DNA of 64,000 bases from Ideonella livida. Lineage in GTDB: Bacteria > Pseudomonadota > Gammaproteobacteria > Burkholderiales > Burkholderiaceae_C. Both the position numbers and the translations under genes were made by a program. Shown one piece after another: positions 8,215 to 17,925 of this stretch. Where the stretch lies: the NCBI RefSeq assembly GCF_010499455.1, contig NZ_JAAGOH010000008.1:62001-126000 (forward strand), read 5' to 3'. The notes beneath the pieces were generated by a model, which was given only the letters and a program-made list of their open reading frames with translations, ran no database searches and had not been told where the DNA came from. Position 1 is the stretch's first letter. Each line of letters opens with the position of its first letter.

Positions 8215-8231
8215 TCGACAGCAGCCTCAAA

Positions 8232-8255
8232 CCGACCGTTCGCCAAGACGGTCGG
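8232..8255. terminator. Stem-loop between convergent dmlA and GGDEF gene
   Basis: CCGACCGT (8232-8239) and ACGGTCGG (8248-8255) form a perfect 8-bp stem with an 8-base loop in the 46-base gap between convergent genes. There is no T tract. A bidirectional terminator is plausible from position and symmetry. Confidence 0.4.
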
Positions 8256-8260
8256 GCGGT

Positions 8261-9895
8261 TCAGCTGCCGTGGCCAGACCGGGTGCCCGGCATGTCCGCC
8301 GTGCTCAGTGTGCCGAAGCGAAAGCTCCTCCCGCCAGCAGCCCGTGCGAGGGTCAGCGCGGCCGACACGCGACTCATCAACTCGGCCAGGTCATGAGGCG
8401 CCTCCATGCCCTGGGGGGCCAACTGCACGATGCCGATGCAGGCCTGCACCGGCATCGACTGCTGCTCGACCACGCAAGGACGCATCAGCGCGTCCAGAAG
8501 CCGCTGGGCGGTGGCGGCCGCAGCCACCGGCGTCAGTTCGCCCCAGCTCACCAGCACAAAGCTCACGGTGTCCACCCGGGCCAGCAGATCGCCCTGCCGT
8601 ACCACCGTGCGAAAGCGGGCGGCCACGATCTGCAGCACCTGGTCGCAAACCGTCCGTCCGTATCGGTCGACCAAAGCGTCGAAATGTTGCAGCTCGATGC
8701 CGAACAGGGTGAAGGGGCGTGCCTCGGAGGCGGCGAGCTGCCGGTCCAGCTGGTCCCCATTGGCCAGTCCGGTCAGGCTGTCAAAGCCTTCCCGCCGATC
8801 CCGTACATCCTGGGCCGCATGCTCCAGCGTGGCATCCCGTCCCACACCGCGCCAGCCCTGCCAGCGGCCCTTGTCGTCCACCAGGCGCCTGCCGCTGAGT
8901 GACCACCAGCGCAGCTCGCCCCCAAGCATCAGCGGCACCTGCAGGTCCTGGAAGGGCTCCACATCGCCCAGGGCCTGGCGCAGGGCCTCCTGGGCCTGCC
9001 GCTCCTCCGGCGTGGGGCGTGGCAGGCTCAGGTTGAGCAGACGCAGCAGGTCCTCGCCTGCCAAGGACTCCGGCGGGCGACCCAACACGTGCGAGAGGCG
9101 CTGGCTCACGTGGGTGAGGCGCCCCTCGGCGTCCAGCTCCCACAGCCAGTCCTGCGCGTTCTGCTCGAAGTCGTAGAGCAGCCGGTGCACCAACTGCTTC
9201 TCACGGTCACTGCGCGCCTCGGCCATCATGCGCTGCCCATAGTGGCGCGCCAGGTGGATGGCGGCCGCCAGCACCATCACGGCGTACAGGCAGGTGAGCA
9301 CGATCAGCTCGGCGTGCTCCGCCGCGCCGGTGCTGACCAATCCCCCCTGGACCGCCAGCGTCAGGATGAGCACGTAGTTGGCGGCGGCTCTGGGCAGTGG
9401 GGCCAGGATGAAGGCGCCGGCGCACAGCATGCCTGCCCCGATCATCAACAAGGTGAGGCGACCGGTCTGGTCGGCTGCTGGCAGGCCCAGCACCATGGGG
9501 GCTGCCCAGAGGCTGGCTGTCACCACCGCGTTGCGGGTGGCTCGCCATAGGGTGTAACTGCTGCAGTAGCGCGGCCACTGGCCTTCCCGCCAGGTCCGCC
9601 AAGCCCGCAGGCCCGTGCCGCTGGCCACCGTGACCAACAGTGCCCACAGCAGCACCGCCGGCAGATGGGCGTGTCCACGGAACACCCAGGCCACGACGAG
9701 GGCGTTCAGCACATTGGCCACGGCCACCCAGGGCGTGGCAGCCAGCAAAGGTTGCAGTTGTAGTGAGCGGAACAGTGCGGCGTCCGGACTCTCCAGATCG
9801 TAGGGGGTGCAGAAGCGCAGCCACCTTTCATGCAGCCGGCGCCAGGCCGGACGTGGCGCCGACCGGGCGGCAGGGTGGGCTGAAGATGCGGTCAT
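8261..9895 (-). CDS. Membrane PAS-GGDEF protein with degenerate GGDEF motif
   Basis: 544 aa from the ATG at 9895 (an upstream ATG at 9949 would add 18 residues; neither has a strong ribosome site). Order: several hydrophobic segments forming an N-terminal membrane sensor (about residues 45-205), a PAS-like domain (WLWELDAEGRLTHVSQRLSHVLG), then a GGDEF fold starting at DSLTGLANGDQLDRQL. The signature (usually R-x-G-G-D-E-F) reads R-V-D-T-V-S-F, with D442-T-V-S-F446 at the active-site turn. The glycines and acidic pair needed to make cyclic di-GMP are missing, so it is probably not a cyclase. It may bind GTP or c-di-GMP or act through protein contacts. No EAL domain follows. Confidence 0.8.
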   Translation of the reverse strand: MTASSAHPAARSAPRPAWRRLHERWLRFCTPYDLESPDAALFRSLQLQPLLAATPWVAVANVLNALVVAWVFRGHAHLPAVLLWALLVTVASGTGLRAWRTWREGQWPRYCSSYTLWRATRNAVVTASLWAAPMVLGLPAADQTGRLTLLMIGAGMLCAGAFILAPLPRAAANYVLILTLAVQGGLVSTGAAEHAELIVLTCLYAVMVLAAAIHLARHYGQRMMAEARSDREKQLVHRLLYDFEQNAQDWLWELDAEGRLTHVSQRLSHVLGRPPESLAGEDLLRLLNLSLPRPTPEERQAQEALRQALGDVEPFQDLQVPLMLGGELRWWSLSGRRLVDDKGRWQGWRGVGRDATLEHAAQDVRDRREGFDSLTGLANGDQLDRQLAASEARPFTLFGIELQHFDALVDRYGRTVCDQVLQIVAARFRTVVRQGDLLARVDTVSFVLVSWGELTPVAAAATAQRLLDALMRPCVVEQQSMPVQACIGIVQLAPQGMEAPHDLAELMSRVSAALTLARAAGGRSFRFGTLSTADMPGTRSGHGS

Positions 9896-10461
9896 TCCGG
9901 AGTGGTCACATACCCCCGATGCCGGGGGAACTGGGGTGCCGGCATCCATGGCCGGCGGGCTGACGGGCTGAGGGGACGGGCGCCTGCCACCTCAGGCCGA
10001 GCGCCCGCAGAGGCGGCGGGAACCGTTCGGCCCGAACCCGCACTGCGTGGGTGGGAGCCTAGCAGCACCGGATCGTGGTGTGAACCTCTGGAGGCCCGGA
10101 GACTTGTCTCCAAGTGCTGCCGGCGCCCGTCATGGCTTCGCCTGCCAGCGGTGCCCGTCGTGCCAAAGACAAGGGGAATCCGCTTCTTACCGCTCGTCCC
10201 GGCGAGCCATAGACCACAACGCCGCGGAAAAGGCGAGTCCCGGCGACAATAGCGCTTTGGATCACTGGTTCCCTCGATGGCGCCGGGATTCAGCGTCGCC
10301 GGTGGCGTACCGCGCTCTTGCAGCGGTGCCCTCAGGGTTTTCGACTAGCGAGTCACCAGAGCCTTAAACGCTCTGGGTGTACGTCGATAACCCTGGATAA
10401 CCGGCGAATGGTCGACGTCGGCCGGACTCGTGGCCAATGCAGTGACGTGACGGAGAAGTGA
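9896..10461. other. Gene-free stretch upstream of orphan basic protein
   Basis: About 510-560 bases without a convincing gene. A short inverted repeat, CCAGAG (10356-10361) with CTCTGG (10371-10376), surrounds a 9-base loop, and GATAACC occurs twice close together near 10386-10404. No tRNA-like cloverleaf, promoter or ribosome site stands out beyond a weak GGAGAAG before the ATG at 10462. Base composition is less extreme than in the neighbouring genes. Confidence 0.4.
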
Positions 10462-11100
10462 ATGAGAACGACGGTTGTGGATGGGATCACACTCCAATGC
10501 CCGCGCTACGTGGTGCGGGTTCCGGGCGGGTGGCAGGTTCGACTGCCCCATGAGCCCACGGTGTTTTTCGCGGATTCGCGGTATGGAGGTCCTCAGGGCT
10601 CACATCAGGCGGCGGTGGACATGCGTGTCTCCCGTATCCCCATGTCCGAGGAGGCGGTCGGCGCCTTCGCGCGGGTGGAACGCCGCAACAAGAAGGACCC
10701 GCTGGGTGTACCTGGCGTTTTTCTGGTCCACCAGGGCCGGCGTGGCAAACGCACCCCCAGCGTCTACCTCCACGTGATCACCAAGGGGCTGCCCACACGG
10801 GCCATCTACGTGGGCACCGAGAGCACCTGGGAAAAGCGCTTCCCGGAGAAGTTGGCCGAAGCTGCTGCACTGCGGGAGCAGCGCGTGCGGGAGTTGGCCC
10901 AGCGGGCCGCGGCCGAGACGCCGGCGATGCTGCCGGTGCCGGTGGCACCAGAGACACCGGTGGCCCGCAAGCCGCGCGCCGCCCGGCAGACGCCGACGGG
11001 CGTGGCCGCTGTGAAAGACGGTGCGGCGAAGGCCAGCGCGGCACCCGCGCCCGCAAGTCGTGGCCGCAAGTCGGCAGCGCGCAGCAGCGCGGCGGCCTGA
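10462..11100 (+). CDS. Hypothetical basic protein, possibly AP2/integrase-like DNA-binding
   Basis: 212 aa; GGAGAAG precedes the ATG. An N-terminal globular part (about 1-150) carries YVVRVPGGWQVRLPHE, FFADSRYGGPQGSHQAAVDM and, later, YLHVITKGLPTRAIYVG. The spacing of aromatic and basic beta strands with a Y-G-G turn faintly recalls AP2/ERF-like DNA-binding domains of phage proteins; this is a resemblance, not an assignment. The C-terminus (about 155-212) is a low-complexity Ala/Pro/Lys/Arg tail with GRKSAARSS, like histone-H1-like nucleic-acid-binding tails. No signal peptide or membrane segment. It has no obvious operon partner. Confidence 0.6.
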   Translation: MRTTVVDGITLQCPRYVVRVPGGWQVRLPHEPTVFFADSRYGGPQGSHQAAVDMRVSRIPMSEEAVGAFARVERRNKKDPLGVPGVFLVHQGRRGKRTPSVYLHVITKGLPTRAIYVGTESTWEKRFPEKLAEAAALREQRVRELAQRAAAETPAMLPVPVAPETPVARKPRAARQTPTGVAAVKDGAAKASAAPAPASRGRKSAARSSAAA

Positions 11101-11138
11101 TGCAAGGGCGTCGCCGTGTGACGGGGCGGCGCCTCGCG

Positions 11139-12047
11139 TCAGTTCGGGGAGATCTCGAATCCCATGGATTCGAGATCCCTCAGGCTGCGCTCGGAAAACA
11201 CGGACAAATCGCGACTGCGGTAACGCCCCAGTGAGGTGGATGGGCGAACCAGTTTGACCATTTGATCGACCGTATCGTCGTCGGTGGAGAGGTCGAGGAA
11301 ATTGAGCAGCCGGACAAAAGTATCTCGCGGCTGGCGGCAAAGATCTTCGTAGCGTAGCGCCAACACGCGGTCGGGATAACGGGCCGACAGTTCCACGAAG
11401 CGGCGCTGGCTGTGAAGCCAGAAGTCGAGGGCTTGTGTTGGCCCCACCGGCAAGGGTGTTCCGATCAGTCGGGGCCCCCAACGTTTGGCTTGGTTGAGAT
11501 TTTTCGAGAAGGCCATGTCCAAGCCATGCCGAATGACTTGGACGTATCGCAGCGTCGGCAGCGCTTCCAGCCAGCGATCAGCCATGAGGTGGCAGTTGGG
11601 CTCTTTCCATCCCCAGGGGCGGACCGCCGAGGTTGCGGTGCCGGTGGCCTGGGCCAGCAGGCGATCGCGAATGCCTTCGAGTCTGACCTGTGCCCAAGCG
11701 CGGTCGTGGTCATGGCGGCTTGCACCCGCCACGGCCTCCCAGTTGGCCGACAAGGTCGCTGCGGCCCTCTCCAGCGGTCCATTGGGTTGACCACTGCCCT
11801 GGAGCAGGTACAGCTCCATCAGTGCATGCAGGCGTTCGGCCTCCACATCCAAGATGCCCGGCCAGCAGAAGAGGCCGGTGTAGGCCAGATCGTCCCCGGC
11901 TGGATTCTGGTCATCGCCCATGTGTATCCCTGCCAAGGCCAGTCCGTGCGACAAGACGCGCGTGCCACTGCCCCCGACGCCGCCGATGGCGACCTTGGGT
12001 TGGAACTGGCCTTGAAGGATCGAACGGGCGTCGGGACGGAGTGGCAT
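11139..12047 (-). CDS. Sulfotransferase family protein
   Basis: 302 aa from an ATG at 12047; a TTG at 12071 would add 8 residues and no ribosome site decides between them. The N-terminal loop VAIGGVGGSGTRVLS matches the 5'-phosphosulfate-binding loop, and YVQVIRHGLDMAFSKN matches the 3'-phosphate-binding R-x-x-x-S segment of PAPS-dependent sulfotransferases. YPDRVLALRYEDLCRQP and a late RYRSRDLSVFS complete the family pattern. It would move sulfate from PAPS to a sugar, lipid or other acceptor that cannot be named. A strong terminator separates it from the PEP-CTERM gene upstream on the same strand, so it needs its own promoter or read-through. Confidence 0.78.
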   Translation of the reverse strand: MPLRPDARSILQGQFQPKVAIGGVGGSGTRVLSHGLALAGIHMGDDQNPAGDDLAYTGLFCWPGILDVEAERLHALMELYLLQGSGQPNGPLERAAATLSANWEAVAGASRHDHDRAWAQVRLEGIRDRLLAQATGTATSAVRPWGWKEPNCHLMADRWLEALPTLRYVQVIRHGLDMAFSKNLNQAKRWGPRLIGTPLPVGPTQALDFWLHSQRRFVELSARYPDRVLALRYEDLCRQPRDTFVRLLNFLDLSTDDDTVDQMVKLVRPSTSLGRYRSRDLSVFSERSLRDLESMGFEISPN

Positions 12048-12075
12048 GGCGGGCGAGGAGGGAAGTGCCAACGAA

Positions 12076-12097
12076 AAAGGCCCCTTGCGGGGCCTTT
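12076..12097 (-). terminator. Intrinsic terminator after PEP-CTERM gene
   Basis: AAAGGCCCC (12076-12084), loop TTGC, GGGGCCTTT (12089-12097): a perfect 9-bp stem. On the minus strand the stem ends in a TTTTT run (complement of 12074-12078), a textbook rho-independent terminator 31 bases past the PEP-CTERM stop. It ends just before the sulfotransferase start region. Confidence 0.85.
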
Positions 12098-12128
12098 ATT
12101 CTGAGGGGTCGGCTGCAAGCCGACGCGA

Positions 12129-12821
12129 TCAGGCGCGCTTGCTGCGCTTGCGGGCGGCGCCCACAGCGGCCAAGCCCAGCGCAAACAGCGCATAAGTCTC
12201 GGGTTCCGGAACCGGCGCGGTACCTGCCACCACGCTGATGTCGTCGATGCCGACGATCGTGGCATTGCTCAAGGACACGAAGGTCAGCGTGCTGGCGGAG
12301 CCGTCCGAGTAAGCCTTGAAAGACTGGGTCACCCAACCGGTGCTGGAGGAGGCCAGGTCCTCCGTCTGGCTGCCAAAGCTGCTCGTGATCGTCACGCCGG
12401 CATCGGTCGAGTAGGTGTTGAAGCTGATGTCGTACCAGCCGGCCGCCAGGGTCAGCGAGTAGTTCAGCGTGACCACCCCGAAGTTGTTCGTGGCGCCGGA
12501 CAGCGACAGGTACGCGGCGTCATCACCGAGGAAGCTCACCGACGACACCGGGGTGGCGAGGGTGCCGGAGCTCGAGGCCTCGTTCACCAGCCATGCGGCG
12601 CCGACCTCAGTCGTCTGAGCGTTCACATCCCAGCCATTCAGGTTGGTGGAAGAAGTGGTCCACCGGCGCACGTTGGTGAAGTTCACGTTCGTCGACCCAG
12701 TGCCGCTGTAGCCGCCGAAATTTTCCGCGAAGGAGGTGGAAGTGACGGTGGTCGTGGCGTGTGCGCCCACCGAAGCCGCACCAGCAACCGCCAGCGCGAG
12801 CATGTTCTTGAGGATCTTCAT
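12129..12821 (-). CDS. PEP-CTERM sorting domain protein
   Basis: 230 aa exported protein. A signal peptide (MKILKNMLALAVAGAASVGAHA) is followed by a Ser/Thr/Asn/Gly-rich beta-sandwich-like body with almost no Lys or Cys. The C-terminal sorting signal starts near residue 204: VPEPETYALFALGLAA followed by a basic AARKRSKR end. PEP-CTERM proteins are processed by exosortase EpsH/XrtA and associated with exopolysaccharide. No exosortase or polysaccharide cluster is visible here. The body resembles carbohydrate-binding, choice-of-anchor type domains. AGGAG precedes the ATG; a good sigma-70 promoter and a terminator frame it as a single-gene unit. Confidence 0.88.
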   Translation of the reverse strand: MKILKNMLALAVAGAASVGAHATTTVTSTSFAENFGGYSGTGSTNVNFTNVRRWTTSSTNLNGWDVNAQTTEVGAAWLVNEASSSGTLATPVSSVSFLGDDAAYLSLSGATNNFGVVTLNYSLTLAAGWYDISFNTYSTDAGVTITSSFGSQTEDLASSSTGWVTQSFKAYSDGSASTLTFVSLSNATIVGIDDISVVAGTAPVPEPETYALFALGLAAVGAARKRSKRA

Positions 12822-12860
12822 CGTCTGGACTCCTGTTTCTGAAGGACTCGATGCAAGCGT

Positions 12861-12889
12861 ACCATATCTGATACTTTATGTAACGGCAA
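12861..12889 (-). promoter_or_regulatory. Candidate sigma-70 promoter of the PEP-CTERM gene
   Basis: On the minus strand TTGCCG (complement of 12884-12889) and TATGGT (complement of 12861-12866) are 17 bases apart, 40 bases before the start codon. Each hexamer matches the consensus at four of six positions. The surrounding sequence is much more AT-rich than the genes. Confidence 0.55.
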
Positions 12890-14953
<2,064 letters not shown>

Positions 14954-14984
14954 AGCGTGACGGGCGGCGCCGCAGACGCACCGC

Positions 14985-15278
14985 TCACGGAGGCACGAAG
15001 CGACGCGCCAGGGTCAGCCGGACGGTGATGGCCGGCTGCGCCAGAGGGGCGTTGGAGTGGTAGCCCTCCGCCCCAAAGTGGCCCCAGTAGTTCAGGTACA
15101 CGTGGCACGCGCCCGGCAGCGGGGTGGCCATAGGAGACATCTCCGGTCCGGCCGCGGCCGTTCCCGCAAGACCCCAGGGCGACAACGGCCGCGGGGTGGA
15201 GCACCATCTGCTGCAGTCGCCTCGCGCCCCTTGCGGACCGGCGCCAGGGCCGGGGCGGGCCGTGTCGCCAGTGTTCAT
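14985..15278 (-). pseudogene. Truncated second YfaP-like (DUF2135) frame
   Basis: A 97-codon frame whose ATG overlaps the stop of the yfaP gene (ATGA). Its last half, GPEMSPMATPLPGACHVYLN followed by YWGHFGAEGYHSN, parallels the YfaP end (GPEIFVHPRPTPGVWQVLVN then YFGAGEAQ), but the strand with the D-x-D-x-H signature upstream is absent. The first 45 residues are low-complexity. I read it as the remnant of a tandem yfaP duplicate that lost its N-terminal half. It could also be a short functional protein, since the coupling to yfaP is intact. Confidence 0.5.
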
Positions 15279-16138
15279 GGCGGTGCACCGACGGTGAAGC
15301 GCCGCACCAGGGTCAGCTCGCCCGGCTTGCGCATGGGTACCCGCCAGACCTGCTGCTTCTCGCGGGGTGTGCCCTCATGCTCGATGAGCGCGATCTGCGC
15401 CACCGTCAGGCCGTCCTGTGCCTCGCCGGCACCAAAGTAGTTCACCAGCACCTGCCACACCCCAGGCGTCGGCCGCGGGTGGACGAAGATCTCGGGTCCA
15501 TAGCCCGTGGTCACGTCCACGTCCAACACACCGCCGCTGGGCGAGACCCGGGCGCCGTAGAAGACATGTTCGCCCTCCGGGGAGAGCAGGTGCAGGTCCA
15601 GGTCGGTCATGGGGCTGTCCCAGCTGAGGACCACGCGCAGGGCCGGCCGGGTGCGTGGGCTGGCTGTCTCGAAGAACTGTGTCCGCCCGCCTTGTGTGCC
15701 TTGGCGTACTGTCACGGCATGGGGCCCCGCGCCGAAGGACCATGGCCGCTGGAAATGGCCATCCGGTGCCACGGCCAACGGCATGGCGACCCCGTCCACC
15801 ACCAGCCGCCCCATGAGGGGGGCGGCCGCCGGGGACAGCGGCCGGCCATCGGGTCGCGGCGCGACCAGCCGGCCTTGAATCCGTCCGCCGGGCGGCGCCC
15901 GCTCAGCGGAGACCGAGGCTGCGGGATAGTGCACCTCCTGCAGCAGTTCACCAGCCTGTACCTCGGTGTGCCGCCATCCGCCCACCGGGTCCTGCAAGAT
16001 CCCCGGCGGGGCGGCCAGGCCAGGTCCCGCTGCACAGAACCAGAGGTTCAGAGCGGCCAGCAGCGCCCACGGCCGATGGGCCGGGGCGGTCGGTGGGGCG
16101 GCGACGGCCGTCCGGCGGGAGTGGGGTTGGGGCGACAT
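15275..16138 (-). CDS. yfaP: YfaP family protein (DUF2135), last intact gene of the mag/yfa operon
   Basis: 287 aa from an ATG at 16138; a TTG at 16216 overlapping the yfaQ stop would add a proline-rich 26 residues. An N-terminal signal peptide (WALLAALNLWFCAAGPGLAA) predicts export. The C-terminal DUF2135 domain has VVLSWDSPMTDLDLHLLSP, GGVLDVDVTTGYGPEIFVHP and WQVLVNYFG, the beta-sandwich pattern of YfaP, with D-L-D-L-H as the family hallmark. Function is unknown; it goes with the periplasmic alpha-2-macroglobulin in E. coli yfa and Pseudomonas mag operons. A truncated relative follows it directly. Confidence 0.82.
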   Translation of the reverse strand: MSPQPHSRRTAVAAPPTAPAHRPWALLAALNLWFCAAGPGLAAPPGILQDPVGGWRHTEVQAGELLQEVHYPAASVSAERAPPGGRIQGRLVAPRPDGRPLSPAAAPLMGRLVVDGVAMPLAVAPDGHFQRPWSFGAGPHAVTVRQGTQGGRTQFFETASPRTRPALRVVLSWDSPMTDLDLHLLSPEGEHVFYGARVSPSGGVLDVDVTTGYGPEIFVHPRPTPGVWQVLVNYFGAGEAQDGLTVAQIALIEHEGTPREKQQVWRVPMRKPGELTLVRRFTVGAPP

Positions 16139-16212
16139 GGTGGGGCAGGGGAGGAAGGGGCCATCGGGAGGGCAGGGAAGGCCGGGGGGGCGCGTTGGAG
16201 GGCGGGCCGGGC

Positions 16213-17925
16213 TCAACGGTCCACCAGCTGGCGCGCCAGGGCTTCGATGTAGTCTTCATCCCGACCTCGGGGATGGTGGATGAAGGCCAGGTGCAGATAC
16301 TCGTGGATGAGGGTCAGCCGTCCCTCACGGCTGTGCCACTCGCGCAGCACGATGCGCTGGCGCCGCAGGTCGGCATGCGGTGGCCCCCAGGACAGGGCGC
16401 ACACCTGCACTGGGCCCGCAGGGGGTTCGTAGCCCGGCTCATGGCGTAGGCGTTCGCGCCAGCGGTGCTGGCGCTGGGTCAGCCAGCGGGCTGCGTCGGG
16501 CAAGGCCTGACAGTCGTCGGCCTGGCCCCACTGACCCAGGCCGGCCGATCCGAACGCGGGCGCAAGCAGCGCTGTCCAGGGCTGCGCCGGAGACGCTGCC
16601 CAGCGTGCCAGGGTGGGCCGCCAACCGAAGACACCGGGGCCTTCGTCCTCCAGGTGGTATCGCACGCCGTGCGGCAGCTCTCCCTGCAGCACCCAGCCGG
16701 CGGTGAACCGGGCGGCCGCCAGGGCGTCGGGCGAGGGCGGGAGGGGGCTGACGCGCTGGGCATGGGTGCTGTCTTCCACCTGGCGGCAGCCGGCCTGGGT
16801 GGCGTCCGCTGGCACGGTGTGGTGCAGCAGCCAGGTGCGGGCCACCACAGCCAGGGCGCGGGTGGGGGCGGTCTGGCGGGGGTCAGCTTCCCGGTCCAGG
16901 ACCCGGGCGATGTAGTCTTCCAGCGGCAGGCGGGCGCTCAGCCGCCAGCGCAGCGCGCCGTCCGCCGTCACCTCGCGGCTGGCCTGCAACGGGCCGGGCA
17001 CGGTCAGCGACAGCCGGGTACCGCTGGCGAAGCGCAGTTCATGGGGCACCGGCGCGAGCGGGCCTTCGACCACGGCCTGGCCGTCCGGCCGGGTCACACT
17101 GGCCAGGGGGTGGCGGGCGAAGAACTGGACCTGGACACAGGGTTGGGCCTGCTGCAGGGCCGGCTCGGGGTCGGCCTGCAGGCGGCCTTGGGCGGTCCAG
17201 GCCTGCGCCAGAGTCGCGGCCTGGGCCTGCACCACACGGCGGCCTGTCCCTGGCCCCTGGATCCAGAAGGGTTGACCGTCGGCCAGCCAGCCGCCCGCCC
17301 CGCCCAGGCGCTCGCCTTGGGCGTCCACCCAGCTCCAGGTCTTGTAGCGCGGGCTGCTGCCCAACACCGCGGCCAGGGCGGGGTCCTGGGTGACCAGGGG
17401 CCCCAGCGCCTCACGGGCGGCCAGGCGTGCGGTGGCGGGTACGGCCGCCAGCGCCTGAAGGATGTCGTCACGGGGGACCCAGGTGTCCGGCCTCAGCCGC
17501 TCGAGTGAGCGCAGCCAGTCCGGCGGCTGGGTGGCCGGCCGGCCACCGTCGGGATCGAGAGCGCTCCAGAAAGCGCGCCACGCGGCAGCGCTCAGGCCCA
17601 GGCGGGCGGGCTCGAAGTATGGCCCACAGGAGCGGCGCAGGGCCTCGTCGCGTTCGACCCAGCCCCCGGGCTCACAACAGTAGTCTTCGTCAGGCTGGCG
17701 CTCGGCCTGCGGGCCGCAGGTAAAGACCGGTTCCGGGGGCTGTCCTGTGCGCGTCTGCTCCACCAGCCAGGCATGGACAAAGAGTTTCCAGAGGCTGCCC
17801 AAGGGGGCCAGCGTTGGCGCAGAGGCGGTGCGGGTGGCCGCTTGATCCGGCAGGGCCTGCGCGCCCACAGCCCCCTGCAGCACGGTGAGCGCCGCGGCAG
17901 CGATCCGCGCCCTGGCCGTTTTCAC
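16213..17925 (-). CDS. yfaQ: YfaQ-like protein (DUF2300) with SpoIID-like and HExxH segments
   Basis: 570 aa, exported (signal peptide MKTARARIAAAALTVLQGAV). The start is GTG, overlapping the yfaS stop (GTGA). A segment at about residues 330-365, LPLEDYIARVLDREADP then ALAVVARTWLL, closely resembles the SpoIID/LytB family, whose members cleave denuded peptidoglycan strands or stimulate amidases. Near the C-terminus, LTLIHEYLHLAFIHHP carries H541-E-x-x-H545, the zinc-binding signature of metallopeptidases, followed by acidic residues that could be the third ligand. The rest matches DUF2300. Presumably a periplasmic partner of the alpha-2-macroglobulin; catalytic roles are inferences from motifs. 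Confidence 0.78.
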   Translation of the reverse strand: MKTARARIAAAALTVLQGAVGAQALPDQAATRTASAPTLAPLGSLWKLFVHAWLVEQTRTGQPPEPVFTCGPQAERQPDEDYCCEPGGWVERDEALRRSCGPYFEPARLGLSAAAWRAFWSALDPDGGRPATQPPDWLRSLERLRPDTWVPRDDILQALAAVPATARLAAREALGPLVTQDPALAAVLGSSPRYKTWSWVDAQGERLGGAGGWLADGQPFWIQGPGTGRRVVQAQAATLAQAWTAQGRLQADPEPALQQAQPCVQVQFFARHPLASVTRPDGQAVVEGPLAPVPHELRFASGTRLSLTVPGPLQASREVTADGALRWRLSARLPLEDYIARVLDREADPRQTAPTRALAVVARTWLLHHTVPADATQAGCRQVEDSTHAQRVSPLPPSPDALAAARFTAGWVLQGELPHGVRYHLEDEGPGVFGWRPTLARWAASPAQPWTALLAPAFGSAGLGQWGQADDCQALPDAARWLTQRQHRWRERLRHEPGYEPPAGPVQVCALSWGPPHADLRRQRIVLREWHSREGRLTLIHEYLHLAFIHHPRGRDEDYIEALARQLVDR

